NCBI GenBank assembly: GCA_963724365.1
Contig: CAVRUR010000014.1
Coordinates: 186,001 to 250,000, forward strand
DNA: 64,000 nt
Source of the DNA: JALORV01 sp963724365
Lineage (GTDB): Bacteria; Pseudomonadota; Gammaproteobacteria; Burkholderiales; Burkholderiaceae_F
Direction of reading: 5' to 3'
In this document: piece by piece, positions 26,328-34,786 of the stretch
Layout of the letters: each line of letters starts with the position of its first letter
How positions within the stretch are numbered: position 1 is the stretch's first letter
Translations under genes and position numbers: made by a program
Notes under the pieces: generated by a model
Seen by the model: the letters and a program-made list of their open reading frames with translations, nothing else
Databases searched by the model: none
What the model was told of the DNA's origin: nothing

Positions 26328-27344
26328 TCAGGCGACGGCCATGCCCTGGCGGTACGAGAGCCACACCGAGAGCAGGTCGCGCTCGCGCTGGCGCGTCATT
26401 TTCCCCACGCGTCGTTTGTCGGACGCTACCGGGATGCCGGCTTCGAGGATGTCGTTCAGCGTGACGGCCATCGGGCGCGTCTTCAGGCCGCTGGCCTTCG
26501 CACGTGTCGTTTCGACGTAATGAAAGCCGCGCGTGGTCGGGTCATGCGACGGAATCCACAGCGGCAGTTCGAGCCAGGGCTGAACACCCTCGCGTTCAAG
26601 GAAGCGCTCGTCAACCCACTCGACCTCGACTTCCTCGCCGCAAATCCAGCGGCAGGTGTCGAGCAGCTCGACAAAGGTCGCGCCCTCGTTAGGCCCGGTG
26701 CCATTGAACGCGCCGCTGGCGCGCTGGGCGATCAGAAGCAGGATCCAGGCCGCGAGGTCGCGGGCATCGATGAACTGGATCGGCCGCTCCGGCAGGCCAG
26801 GCGCGAGTACTCGCCCGCCGGCGGCAATCCGCCAGGGCCAGTAGGAAAATCGGCCGGTCGGATCGTCCGGACCGACGATAAGTCCCGGTCGTACCAGGAT
26901 CGAGCGAGCGCCGAACACGCGTGCCACGGTGCGCTCGCACTCGGCCTTCATCGGCCCATAGTTATTGCCGTTGACCGACTGGGTGTCGATGCCGATGATC
27001 GACGCGGTCGGATCGCTCTCGCGGATCGGCGGTTTGGCAAACGACGCATAGGCCGAGACGCTCGAGATATAGACGTAGCGCTCGCAACTGTCGAAAAGCG
27101 CGGCACAGGATAGTTCGACATCCTGCGGGCGGTAGCCGCAGGTATCGATCACCGCGTCCCAGCTCTTGTTCATCAGCAGGTGCAGGTCCTCGGCGCGATC
27201 GCCAACGACCCACTTCACACCGGGCGGCCACCACTGGCGCGACATGCCCCGGTTGAAGACCGTGACTGTGTGGCCGTTTTCCAGTGCGGCACCGAGCAAT
27301 GCCTGCCCCAGAAACACGCCGCCGCCGATGATCAGCAGGTTCAT
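26328..27344 (-). CDS. NAD-dependent epimerase/dehydratase (extended SDR)
   Basis: The 338-residue protein starts with the dinucleotide motif MNLLIIGGGVFLGQALLGAA, followed by VTVFNRG, the active-site serine region YVYISSVSAYASF, and the YGPMKAECE sequence carrying the catalytic Tyr and Lys. Such enzymes act on nucleotide sugars or related substrates. The ATG at 27344 is used because the Rossmann motif begins there. It is divergent from the kinase/methyltransferase pair with about 160-210 bases between. No sugar-biosynthesis genes adjoin it, so the substrate is open. Confidence 0.88.
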   Translation of the reverse strand: MNLLIIGGGVFLGQALLGAALENGHTVTVFNRGMSRQWWPPGVKWVVGDRAEDLHLLMNKSWDAVIDTCGYRPQDVELSCAALFDSCERYVYISSVSAYASFAKPPIRESDPTASIIGIDTQSVNGNNYGPMKAECERTVARVFGARSILVRPGLIVGPDDPTGRFSYWPWRIAAGGRVLAPGLPERPIQFIDARDLAAWILLLIAQRASGAFNGTGPNEGATFVELLDTCRWICGEEVEVEWVDERFLEREGVQPWLELPLWIPSHDPTTRGFHYVETTRAKASGLKTRPMAVTLNDILEAGIPVASDKRRVGKMTRQRERDLLSVWLSYRQGMAVA

Positions 27345-27500
27345 GGCGACCGATCTTAGGGGGCAACGCTGCATTCGGCCAGCTTTTCGGACTACCGTTC
27401 AGCCAGCCAAAGCGACGTGCGGTCGCGCCTTGACGTGAGTGGGCCAGCGGGCAGTCGGCCACGCGTCGATGTGACGCCATGGCGGATGGGATAGATTCCC

Positions 27501-28227
27501 TTGTCCGCAGCACGAGGAGCTGCCGCGGCGCCGCCCAACCACCCCCAAAGGCACGACTTGCCGCGATTCGATCGTCCGGCCTTCGACGGCGCCCGCAAGA
27601 CGCTGCTGCGCGACGGTCGCTGGGCCAACGCCCGTGTGTCGCTGGTCGACATCGACGGTCGGCACTGGGTCGTCAAGGACTTCGCGCCGCGGTCCTGGTG
27701 GGTGCGCAACAGCATCGGCCGGCTCTTCGTGCGGCGCGAACTGGCGACGCTTCGTCGACTGGAAGGCATCGACGGTGTTCCGCCGGACCCATTCCGGCTC
27801 GACGCCCATGCGATCACCTTCGGATACATCGAAGGCGAGACGCTTGGACGGATCGCACGAGGCGCGCCAGACGCCGGCCTACTTTGCGGCGCTCGAAAGC
27901 CTGATGCAGGCGATCCATGCGCGCGGCGTCGTGCACCTGGATACGCGCGGCACCGGCAATGTGCTGATGCGGCCCGACGGCTCGCCGGCGGTGATCGACT
28001 TCCAGTCGGCACTGTCGACGCGCTGGATGCCGGGATCCCTGCGGCGCTTCCTGGAGAACGTCGATCTGACCGGGGTCTACAAGAAGTGGCTGCAGCGAGA
28101 CGCGGCGTCGATGGGCTCCGAACGCATCGCATTGAACGAGCGCATGACCCGCTGGCGCCGGTTCTGGGTGCTGCGCGGGTATGCTGGCGCCCGCAAGTCT
28201 CACGGCCGGGCCGATGGCGCGCCCTGA
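27501..28227 (+). CDS. RIO/LPS-kinase-like protein, frameshifted near 27855
   Basis: The first frame reads RPAFDGARKTLLRDGRWANA and WVVKDFAPRSWWVRNSIGRL (probable ATP lysine in VKDF), continuing to YIEGETLGRI. From about 27856 the protein moves to another frame: HEARQTPAYFAALESLMQAI, then the catalytic loop VVHLDTRGTGNVLMR and PAVIDFQSAL, where DFQ replaces DFG. Together this is a kinase-fold protein of about 220-240 residues, like small LPS-core or RIO-type kinases. The start is uncertain: TTG 27558 has AAAGG upstream, TTG 27501 is also possible. The ICMT-like methyltransferase gene follows after 18 bases. Confidence 0.75.
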
Positions 28228-28245
28228 TCCGCGACGGCAGAACGC

Positions 28246-28812
28246 ATGCTGACCTCGATCCGCTCCGTCTTCAACCACCCCGGCATACGCCGCGCCTACG
28301 TGCGCCTGCGCGTGCCCCTTGCCATCGTTGCCATCGTCGCGGCGTTTCCGTACCTCAATCGCGACTGGCTCGTCGCGGGATTCGTCGTGTCCATGGTGGG
28401 CGAACTGATCCAGTTGTGGAGCTTTGCGTCGCTCGACAAGAATTCCGACCTGGCCATCCGCGGTCCGTACGCGATGGTGCGCAATCCGATGTACCTCGGG
28501 CGCTACTTCATCCTGCTCGGCTTCCTGATGCTGCTGGGCACCTGGTGGATACTCGTGCTCTACACGGTCGCCTACTGGTTCTACATGGATACGCGCGTTG
28601 AGCGCGAAGAGGCGCATCTGCGGCCGATCTTCGGGCCGCGCTACGACGAGTACTGCGCGCGTGTGCGCCGGTTCTTGCCCGGGCCGCCGCTGCCTGGGCA
28701 GCCGGTCGCCTACTGGAACTGGACGCTCTTCCGCCAGAACAATGCGCCCGCCAACCTGCTCGGTACGCTGGCTGTATGGGCCGTCGTCGCTGCCTGGTTG
28801 TTGCTGCGCTGA
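28246..28812 (+). CDS. Isoprenylcysteine carboxyl methyltransferase-like membrane protein
   Basis: A 188-residue protein with about five membrane helices and the ICMT/PEMT signature: RGPYAMVRNPMYLGRYFILL, then RVEREEAHLRPIFGPRYDEY and VRRFLPG. Bacterial members methylate lipids, quinone precursors or unknown small molecules with S-adenosylmethionine. It is coupled to the kinase-like gene upstream, so both may modify an envelope lipid or glycan; this is inference. The palindromic element starts 21 bases after its stop. Confidence 0.88.
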   Translation: MLTSIRSVFNHPGIRRAYVRLRVPLAIVAIVAAFPYLNRDWLVAGFVVSMVGELIQLWSFASLDKNSDLAIRGPYAMVRNPMYLGRYFILLGFLMLLGTWWILVLYTVAYWFYMDTRVEREEAHLRPIFGPRYDEYCARVRRFLPGPPLPGQPVAYWNWTLFRQNNAPANLLGTLAVWAVVAAWLLLR

Positions 28813-28832
28813 CGCGCGCGACGCGGGCACTT

Positions 28833-29101
28833 AGGGCCTGTTCACGCCAAAGCCGGGAGTGCGAAGGCGAATGGCGGGAGGCAGTGCGAGGCGCCGCGAG
28901 CGCCGGTGGGTGATGCCAATCAGCGAAGTGGCAACGACGCAATGCGCCCGCCATTCGCCTTCCCTTCGGGTTGGGCCGAAATGCGGCGTCTGCCTTGTCG
29001 GGCGGCTTGCGCAGGGGAGCCACCCTGCGCTGCACCACCCTTCGCGCATCCATCCGCATTGCGGCCCAACGCATCTCCCGCATTTGGCGTGAACAGGCCC
29101 T
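28833..29101. repeat. 269-bp palindromic element with 19-bp perfect terminal inverted repeats and two internal hairpins
   Basis: The ends (28833-28851 and 29083-29101) are perfect 19-base inverted repeats beginning AGGGCCTGTTCACGCC. Inside are two more pairs: 28863-28878 with 28947-28962 (16 of 16) and 28970-28986 with 29054-29070 (16 of 17). The element could fold as a closed stem carrying two arms. It has no credible coding frame, so it resembles a MITE or large palindromic intergenic repeat. It lies between the methyltransferase and the metalloprotease lipoprotein, and fills most of that 434-base gap. Confidence 0.8.
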
Positions 29102-29246
29102 CGTACTTGATACAGCGTCTGGATGAACCCGGACGGGATAGTCGCCCGCCCGGCTGCACGGCAGCATTCGGAATGCCCGACTCACGGGCGCTCTCATCTT
29201 CACGCCGGGCGGTTTCTTGATCCGAAACGTGGTCGACTGGTCACGC

Positions 29247-31964
29247 ATGCAGCCTCGCTGGCAGCTCCTCGGCGCCTGCGTGGCCGCTGCACTGCTGTCG
29301 GCCTGCGGCGGTGGCGACAGCGCACCGTCGACAACGGCGGCGCAGGTCAGTCCTGGACCGGTAACAGCGCCCTCGGCCGCCAGCGTGGCGATCACCGGCT
29401 TTGCACCGACAGCCGGCGCACCCGGAAGCGTCGTGAATGTCAGTGGCGCATCGCTGAGTGCCGTGACCTCCGCACGCGTCGGTGGCGTCGATGCGACTTT
29501 CCGCGCGCTCTCCGATACAGCGCTCGAGCTCACCGTGCCGGCCAGCGCCCGCTCCGGTCGCATCGAGTTGAACGCGGCAGGACGAGTGCTGCTGTCAGAG
29601 ACCGACTTCACCGTTATGTCGGTCCCGGCAGTCACTTCGGTGACGCCGACGACGCTGCTTCCTCCTGGTCGCATCACGCTGGCCGGGTCCGCCCTCGATC
29701 TTGTGCGCGAAGTACGCCTGAACACGCTGGTGCTCACGATCACCACGCGCACACCGACATCGCTGGCCGTCGATGTTCCAGCGGGCGCGATGTCGGGGCC
29801 GCTGACCCTGGTCGATACCGCAGGCATCGTGCGCCCGCTGGCGCAGCTCATCACGATTGCCGGCCCGGTAACGATCAGTACGTTCTCGCCGGCATCGATC
29901 GTGACGGGTCAGACGCTGACCGTGAACGGAACGAACCTTGATCGGGCGTCCTCGCTCGTGTTTGCCAACGGAGCGACCGCGACGATCGCGGCGCGCACGG
30001 GCACGACACGCCTGACCGCTGTCGTGCCCGACGCGGCGGCCAGCGGCGTGTTCCGCGTGCGCGCTGATGCCGGGGACGAAGCGCTGTCGCTGACCGCGCT
30101 GCAGGTGATCCCGGCAGTGCGTGTCGACGCAAACGCCGTCTATCGCGTGGCGGCCGCGGGGAATTCCGTGACGATGACCGGCACCGGGCTTACCGAGGTC
30201 GCCACTGTGCGGGTCGGGTCGACCGTTGCAACGATTGTCTCCAAGGCCGCGACCCAGCTGGTCTTCACTGCGCCCGCCAGCCTGGCCTGCGGTGCGATCA
30301 CGCTCGAGTCGGCGTCGCAACCGTCCGTGGCGGGCGGCAGCCTCGTTGTCGGAGCGGGATGCGTCGCAACGGTGGCCGGCGTCGAGTTTGCGCAGGTCCT
30401 TTCGCAGGGACCGACGGACACACGATTGCGGCTGGTACCGGCCAAGGAGACCTGGGCGCGGGCCTTCGTCGTGTCGGCGCAATCGAATGTGCCGGCGCCG
30501 CTCGTTCGACTGACCGGATACAACGGCGCGGCGATCCTCGGGACCATCGACATGGCCGGGCCAGCGATGTTGCCGGTCGCGTCCGGAGCGACGGCACCCG
30601 ACAGTGTCCGCTATAACGAAGCGCAGAGCTTCAACGTTGAACTGCCGGCAGCGTGGGTGCGCAGCGGACTGTCGGTGCGCGTCGAGGTCGACCCGTTGCG
30701 CCAGCTCGGCGCGCCGGTCGTCGTCGACGCGACTCCCTCGGTGGGCGTGAACACACGCATGGAAGTCGTGCTGGTGCCCGTGGTCTCGGGAGCGTTCGTG
30801 CCGACCATGCCGACCGTCGATGCGGTGCGCGACGAAATCACGCGCCGCTTTCCGATCCCGCGCGCCAATATCACGGTCACGGTGCGTCCGTCGTACACGC
30901 TGACCAGCACGACCGACGGCCTCGACACCTCGAGCGAGTGGACCAATGCCCTGGTCGAGCTCAACCAGCTGCGCTCGATGGAAGCGGGTTCGAACGCGAC
31001 CCGCTTTTACTTCGGCGTCGTGCGCCGGTCCGGTGGCGGGATTGCCGGCATCGGCTACGTGCCGGGGCGCACCGCGCTCGGCTGGGACTCGAGTGCGCAG
31101 TGGGCACGGACGATGTCACATGAGCTGGGTCACAACCTCAGCCGGCCGCACGCACCGTGTGGCGGCGTGGCGAATCCCGATCCCAACTACCCCTACGCCG
31201 GCGGTGTGCTGAGCGACACGCCGCTGATGGATTCGGTGCCGGCCTTGATCGACATCGTGTCGCCCGTCAGCCAGACCGACATCATGGGGTACTGCAGCGG
31301 GTCCTGGTTCTCCGACTACAACTTCCGCGAAATGCAGCGGTACATGGAAGGGCAGCCGAGTCTTATTGCCACACAGGCCACGCAGATCGCCGCCGACGCG
31401 GTAGAGCAGGACATGCTGCTGGTGGCCGGCATCATCGGGCCGGACGGGCTGCAGCTCGCGCCGGTGCAGGCCATGCGTGCCGTGCCTGCGAGCGGCACGG
31501 GCGAATACACATTGAGGATGCTGCTGCGCGACGGCCGCACGTTCGAGCACGCATTCGACGCCGAGCTGGTCGATCATGCCGAGCTGCCGGAACGTCACTT
31601 CGCGATTGCGATCCCGGATCCGGGTGCCGCGCTCGCGCGCATCGACGTTCTGCGCGGCGCGACTCCGGTCCCGGTGCGATCCTCGGGCCTGGCCACGGCG
31701 CAACGCACCAGCCGGGCCAGCATCGAGCGGTTGCGCGGCGTCGACTGGAACGAGAGCAACGGCAGGCTGCGCGTCGAATGGGACACGGCGGCAGCGTCAC
31801 ATGTCGCGGTCACCTATGTGCTCGACGGCACGCGCACGGTGCTCGGTGTAAGTCGCACCGGTGGCGTGGCCGAGTTCGACACCGCTGCACTGCCGGCCGG
31901 TGGTCGATTTGAAATTGCGCTCACTGACGGGCTGAACGCGCGCTCGCTGCAGGTCCGCCGCTAG
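29247..31964 (+). CDS. Lipoprotein with IPT/TIG repeats and a metzincin-like protease domain
   Basis: From ATG 29247 the protein has 905 residues, with a lipoprotein signal (VAAALLSACGGG, lipobox LSAC). A TTG at 29217 would add ten residues before it. Residues about 45-400 hold several IPT/TIG-type beta repeats, e.g. ITGFAPTAGAPGSVVNVSGA and ISTFSPASIVTGQTLTVNGT. The central domain has the zinc motif SHELGHNLSRPH (HExxHxxxxxH) and a Met-turn-like DIMGYC, suggesting a metzincin peptidase. A beta-rich C-terminus follows. It is probably anchored to the outer membrane facing out. Substrate unknown. Confidence 0.82.
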   Translation: MQPRWQLLGACVAAALLSACGGGDSAPSTTAAQVSPGPVTAPSAASVAITGFAPTAGAPGSVVNVSGASLSAVTSARVGGVDATFRALSDTALELTVPASARSGRIELNAAGRVLLSETDFTVMSVPAVTSVTPTTLLPPGRITLAGSALDLVREVRLNTLVLTITTRTPTSLAVDVPAGAMSGPLTLVDTAGIVRPLAQLITIAGPVTISTFSPASIVTGQTLTVNGTNLDRASSLVFANGATATIAARTGTTRLTAVVPDAAASGVFRVRADAGDEALSLTALQVIPAVRVDANAVYRVAAAGNSVTMTGTGLTEVATVRVGSTVATIVSKAATQLVFTAPASLACGAITLESASQPSVAGGSLVVGAGCVATVAGVEFAQVLSQGPTDTRLRLVPAKETWARAFVVSAQSNVPAPLVRLTGYNGAAILGTIDMAGPAMLPVASGATAPDSVRYNEAQSFNVELPAAWVRSGLSVRVEVDPLRQLGAPVVVDATPSVGVNTRMEVVLVPVVSGAFVPTMPTVDAVRDEITRRFPIPRANITVTVRPSYTLTSTTDGLDTSSEWTNALVELNQLRSMEAGSNATRFYFGVVRRSGGGIAGIGYVPGRTALGWDSSAQWARTMSHELGHNLSRPHAPCGGVANPDPNYPYAGGVLSDTPLMDSVPALIDIVSPVSQTDIMGYCSGSWFSDYNFREMQRYMEGQPSLIATQATQIAADAVEQDMLLVAGIIGPDGLQLAPVQAMRAVPASGTGEYTLRMLLRDGRTFEHAFDAELVDHAELPERHFAIAIPDPGAALARIDVLRGATPVPVRSSGLATAQRTSRASIERLRGVDWNESNGRLRVEWDTAAASHVAVTYVLDGTRTVLGVSRTGGVAEFDTAALPAGGRFEIALTDGLNARSLQVRR

Positions 31965-32021
31965 CGGTAGCGCTCTGCCGTGCGGCAAGGCGCGCAGGCC
32001 ACGGCGACGCGGCCGACAGCG

Positions 32022-32315
32022 CTACTGGCTGTCGGACAGCAACGGCTTGACCTCCGGATGGCGCTGCACCCACGCCCTTACGTACGAGCATACGGGCAGC
32101 ACGTCCATGCCGTTGTCGGCCGCATGCTTGAACGCGGCCTTCACGAGCGCAGAGGCGATGCCCTTGCCCTCCAGCTGCGCCGGCACCTCGGTATGCACCA
32201 GCATCATCGTGTCGCCGTGCAAGCGGTAGTCGGAACGGCACAGCATGCCATCCACTACCGCCTCGAAGCGCATCGCGGCCGGATTGTGCTGGATCGCGAT
32301 TTTCGGTTCGTCCAT
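32022..32315 (-). CDS. GNAT-type N-acetyltransferase-like protein (YjdJ family)
   Basis: A 97-residue protein with the compact acyl-CoA-binding core of the YjdJ-type GNAT family: MMLVHTEVPAQLEGKGIASA, LVKAAFKHAADNGMDVLPVC and SYVRAWVQRHPEVKPLL. A GAGG ribosome site precedes ATG 32315. It begins 42 bases after the rhlE stop on the same strand and may be its second cistron. The acceptor substrate is unknown. Confidence 0.9.
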   Translation of the reverse strand: MDEPKIAIQHNPAAMRFEAVVDGMLCRSDYRLHGDTMMLVHTEVPAQLEGKGIASALVKAAFKHAADNGMDVLPVCSYVRAWVQRHPEVKPLLSDSQ

Positions 32316-32357
32316 CGATACCTCGCGTCGCGGCTCGTCCCTGTCAGGAACGGAAGC

Positions 32358-33893
32358 TTAGCGCCCGCGGCGATGCGGCGACTGCATGAACGCCGGAATG
32401 TTGGTGCGGACCAGCGAATCGCCGCTGGACGTTCCCTGCGCGCGGGCCGTTTGGCCCCGCGCGGGTGATGTCGTGGGTTTCGCCGTCGACCGTTCACTGG
32501 GTGCCGCGCGTGCGCCGCCGGACGCCGGCGTACTGCGTTTCGACGCGCCCGTACTTGCCCGCTGACCGGACGATGGGCCGGGTTGTGCCGGCGGACTGAC
32601 GCGGCCCTTGCCGTGCGACGGCGTGGATCGTGCAGGTTGATCGCGTCGTGCGGGGGAGCGGGGTGCCGTGCGCGATGAGTTCGATTTGCGGCCATGCGGT
32701 GCGCGGGCCGGGCGCTGCTCGACGTCGTGCGTCGCGCCAACCGCGGCGGACGGTTGATAGCTGGGCACGGTCATGCGCGGGATCGGGCGCTTGATCAGGC
32801 GCTCGATATCGCGCAGCAGCGCTTCTTCGTCGCGGCTCACCAGGGAGATCGCCTCTCCAGTCGCACCGGCACGGCCTGTGCGGCCGATGCGGTGCACGTA
32901 GTCCTCCGGAACGTTCGGCAGGTCGAAGTTGACGACATGAGGCAGCTGCTCGATGTCGAGTCCGCGTGCCGCGATGTCGGTGGCGACCAGCGCCTGCAGG
33001 TCGCCGCGCTTGAAGTCGGCCAGTGCACGCGTGCGCGCGTTCTGGCTCTTGTTGCCATGGATGGCCAGTGCCGTGACGCCGTGCTTGCCGAGATACTCGG
33101 CGAGGCGGTTCGCGCCATGCTTGGTGCGCGTGAACACCAGCACCTGGAACCACTGGTTGTCCTTGATCAGGTGCGCCAGCAGCTCCGACTTGCGCGTGCG
33201 CTCGATGCTGATCGCTTTCTGGTCGACGGCCTCGACGGTCGAGTTGCGCGGCGTGGCCTGGACCGACACCGGATTGCGCATCAGCGTGGCCGCCAGCGTC
33301 CGGATCTCGTCCGAGAACGTGGCCGAGAACAGCAGCGTCTGCCGCTGCTTCGGCAACTGCGCGAACACGCGCTTCATGTCCGGCAGGAAACCCATGTCGA
33401 GCATGCGATCGGCTTCGTCGAGCACCAGCACCTCGATCTTCGACAGATCAATCGTCTTCTGGCCGACGTGGTCGAGCAGGCGGCCGGGTGTGGCGACGAC
33501 GATGTCGACGCCGCGCTTGAGCGCGTCGAACTGTGGCCGGATCGAGACGCCGCCGAAGATGACGGCGCATCGGGCGTGCACGTGCTTGCCGTAGTCGCGC
33601 ACGCTTTCCTCGACCTGCGCCGCGAGTTCGCGCGTCGGCGCGAGGATCAGGACGCGCGGTGCGCGGTGTTCGCGCGTTGTCGTCGGAACTGCGGCACCCA
33701 ACCGCTGCAGGATCGGCAGCACGAAGGCGGCGGTCTTGCCGGTGCCGGTCTGCGCGCCCGCCATCAGGTCGCTGCCCGCAAGGACCGGGGGAATTGCCTG
33801 CAACTGGATGGGCGTGGGCTGGGTGTACCCGAGGTCGGTGACCGCGCGCACGAGTGCCTCGGACAAGCCGAGGGCTTCAAACGATGAATTCAA
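32358..33893 (-). CDS. rhlE: DEAD-box ATP-dependent RNA helicase RhlE
   Basis: The 511-residue protein shows the Q motif (GYTQPTPIQLQAIP), Walker A AGAQTGTGKTAAF, PTRELAAQVEE, the DEAD box LVLDEADRMLDMGF, FSATFS, and the helicase C motif HRIGRTGRAGATGEA. The extended region after about residue 380 is low-complexity and basic (Ser, Pro, Arg, Thr), as in RhlE, and likely binds RNA. It unwinds short RNA duplexes in ribosome assembly or RNA decay. The GNAT gene follows at 42 bases. Confidence 0.95.
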   Translation of the reverse strand: MNSSFEALGLSEALVRAVTDLGYTQPTPIQLQAIPPVLAGSDLMAGAQTGTGKTAAFVLPILQRLGAAVPTTTREHRAPRVLILAPTRELAAQVEESVRDYGKHVHARCAVIFGGVSIRPQFDALKRGVDIVVATPGRLLDHVGQKTIDLSKIEVLVLDEADRMLDMGFLPDMKRVFAQLPKQRQTLLFSATFSDEIRTLAATLMRNPVSVQATPRNSTVEAVDQKAISIERTRKSELLAHLIKDNQWFQVLVFTRTKHGANRLAEYLGKHGVTALAIHGNKSQNARTRALADFKRGDLQALVATDIAARGLDIEQLPHVVNFDLPNVPEDYVHRIGRTGRAGATGEAISLVSRDEEALLRDIERLIKRPIPRMTVPSYQPSAAVGATHDVEQRPARAPHGRKSNSSRTAPRSPARRDQPARSTPSHGKGRVSPPAQPGPSSGQRASTGASKRSTPASGGARAAPSERSTAKPTTSPARGQTARAQGTSSGDSLVRTNIPAFMQSPHRRGR

Positions 33894-34077
33894 ACGAAAC
33901 TCCTGAGCACGGCCTGCGCGAACTTTGCTCGCCGGACCGGTTCAGGCAGATGCAACTAGGGAAAAAGACTTCGAGGGAGCGTGTTGACAACCACGATGGA
34001 CGGGTGCGAACCGGAACCGACGCACCGCAATCAGGGCCGAATGATACACGAAGTCAAGGACTTAGGCGGGCTTGGCC

Positions 34078-34647
34078 TCACAAGCCAATGTCCGCGCCCC
34101 ACAGCACCGCGATGCCGATCAGCGCAAACACGACCGCGGCCAGGCCGTTCATCACGCGCTTGGGCAGCTTCTCCGCGGCAACGTTACCCAGAAGCACCGC
34201 AGGCACATTGGCGATCATCATGCCGATCGTCGTTCCTGCGACGACGGCGACCAGCGCGTCGTAGCGCGCGGCCAGGGCCACGGTAGCAATCTGCGTCTTG
34301 TCGCCCATTTCGACGATGAAGAACGCGATCAGCGTCGTACCGAACACGCCGAAGCGAGACGCCTTATCGGACTCGTCATCGAGCTTGTCGGGGACGAGCA
34401 TCCAGAGCGCCATGGCGATGAACGAGAGCCCGAGCGCCCAACGCATGGCCTCCGGGCCGATCGTGCGCGTGAGCCATGTGCCGACCGCGCCAGCGAGGAA
34501 ATGGTTCGCGAGCGTGGCAAACAAGATGCCGAAGATGATCGGCCACGGCTTGCGGTACTTCGCGGCCAGTGCAAGCGCAAGCAACTGCGTCTTGTCGCCG
34601 ATCTCGGCGAGGGCAACGACGCCAATGGAGATGAGAAAAGCTGTCAA
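34078..34647 (-). CDS. GDT1/TMEM165-family divalent cation (Mn2+/Ca2+) exporter
   Basis: The protein has six or seven membrane helices in two inverted repeats, each with the family signature: ALAEIGDKTQLLALALA in the first half and FIVEMGDKTQIATVALA in the second. Members export Mn2+ (or Ca2+) across the inner membrane. The TTG at 34647 gives 189 residues, the usual length; earlier starts add non-homologous residues. It is divergent from the LTA-synthase-like gene. I looked for a Mn2+-sensing yybP-ykoY riboswitch upstream and did not find one. Confidence 0.9.
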   Translation of the reverse strand: MTAFLISIGVVALAEIGDKTQLLALALAAKYRKPWPIIFGILFATLANHFLAGAVGTWLTRTIGPEAMRWALGLSFIAMALWMLVPDKLDDESDKASRFGVFGTTLIAFFIVEMGDKTQIATVALAARYDALVAVVAGTTIGMMIANVPAVLLGNVAAEKLPKRVMNGLAAVVFALIGIAVLWGADIGL

Positions 34648-34786
34648 GTCCGGAGTCAGTAGTGGAGTACTCGCTCTTGCCCAGTGCAGTCGGCAGAGCG
34701 GGCGCAAGCGTACACTTCACTGATTCGTCTCTTAGCGAGTGACCGCTGCCCGCGGTCCCCGAACTCGGGTCTTCTCGCTCATCTCG

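Noticed and set aside
28508..29854. Long minus-strand open frame opposite the methyltransferase and lipoprotein
   Set aside because: It is the shadow of real genes on the other strand and of the palindromic element, with skewed composition and no motifs.
34648..34786. Mn2+-sensing yybP-ykoY riboswitch upstream of the GDT1-type exporter
   Set aside because: The leader lacks the conserved loop sequences and pairing of the class; only generic GC-rich stretches are present.
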